A stretch of DNA of 42,738 nt. It comes from Candidatus Zhuqueibacterota bacterium. Its GTDB lineage: Bacteria > Zhuqueibacterota > Zhuqueibacteria > Zhuqueibacterales > Zhuqueibacteraceae. The stretch covers positions 1 to 42,738 of the forward strand of contig JAKEEU010000393.1 in the NCBI GenBank assembly GCA_022616415.1, read 5' to 3'. The notes beneath the pieces are model-generated. The model saw nothing but the letters and a program-made list of their open reading frames with translations, did not search any database and had not been told where the DNA came from. Below are positions 42,709 through 42,738 of this stretch, one piece after another. Every line of letters starts with the position of its first letter. Positions within the stretch are counted from its first letter, which is position 1. Both the position numbers and the translations under genes were made by a program.

Positions 42709-42738
42709 ATGAAAACACACAAAGCAAAAACAATTAAA
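42709..42738 (+). CDS. possible 5' end of a gene leaving the window
   Basis: ATG 42709 opens MKTHKAKTIK, lysine-rich like many DNA-binding N-termini, to the last base of the window. No ribosome-binding site is seen. If the sequence at 42639 is an insertion-sequence end, this would be the transposase start. Very short, so uncertain. Confidence 0.25.
   Translation, partial: MKTHKAKTIK

Overview
The window looks like chromosome of an uncultured member of the FCB supergroup, most like candidate phylum KSB1/Calditrichota. This is inferred from family content, not from a marker gene. It has TonB-dependent receptors with carboxypeptidase-regulatory N-terminal domains, secreted proteins ending in the FlgD-like 'YPNPFNP' domain that serves as a type IX secretion (T9SS) signal, a PorV/PorQ-like barrel and a GWxTD-domain protein. 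No rRNA, tRNA or CRISPR array was seen.

Region 1 (1-6030) is ordinary housekeeping: an AbgT transporter and a SixA phosphatase on the minus strand, then plus-strand genes for an MgtC/DUF4010 membrane protein, a small membrane protein, a YdjM-like membrane protein and a histidine kinase. A 47-bp tandem repeat with a 94-bp higher-order pattern lies between the small membrane protein and the YdjM-like gene. Region 2 (6030-9180) holds one plus-strand TonB-dependent receptor with a strong terminator.

Region 3 (9270-42520) is almost entirely minus strand and is built from repeated copies of a few large exported protein families. (a) A ~1,000-residue secreted family, called 'family F' here, is present as three intact genes (13342-16299, 21393-24431, 30235-33282), two internally deleted pseudogenes (12385-13309, 24538-25825) and a C-terminal scrap (16313-16517). 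(b) Two related TonB receptors (16520-19153, 33383-36289) are accompanied by a ~58-bp internal scrap (21332-21390) and the C-terminal end of another receptor (38058-38247). (c) Three Asp-box/BNR beta-propeller lipoproteins (19244, 38296, 40458) are present, two of them the same length and nearly the same sequence. (d) Two smaller T9SS-cargo-like proteins, an Asp-box propeller and an FG-GAP propeller, lie at 9270-12334. The best preserved unit runs 36289 to 29074: receptor, hairpin terminator, family F protein, PorV/PorQ-like barrel, hairpin terminator. It is followed by a GWxTD protein and an SUMF1-domain lipoprotein.

Working model (inference): the receptor, family F protein and propeller lipoprotein form a cell-surface capture or assembly unit, and the PorV-like protein could help deliver the family F protein. 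The unit has been duplicated and recombined, leaving deletion scars and sub-gene scraps between intact genes. Such scraps could be simple decay or could act as donors for gene conversion among surface proteins. A likely miniature inverted-repeat element (26054-26387) and a possible insertion-sequence end at the right edge add to the picture of a plastic locus.
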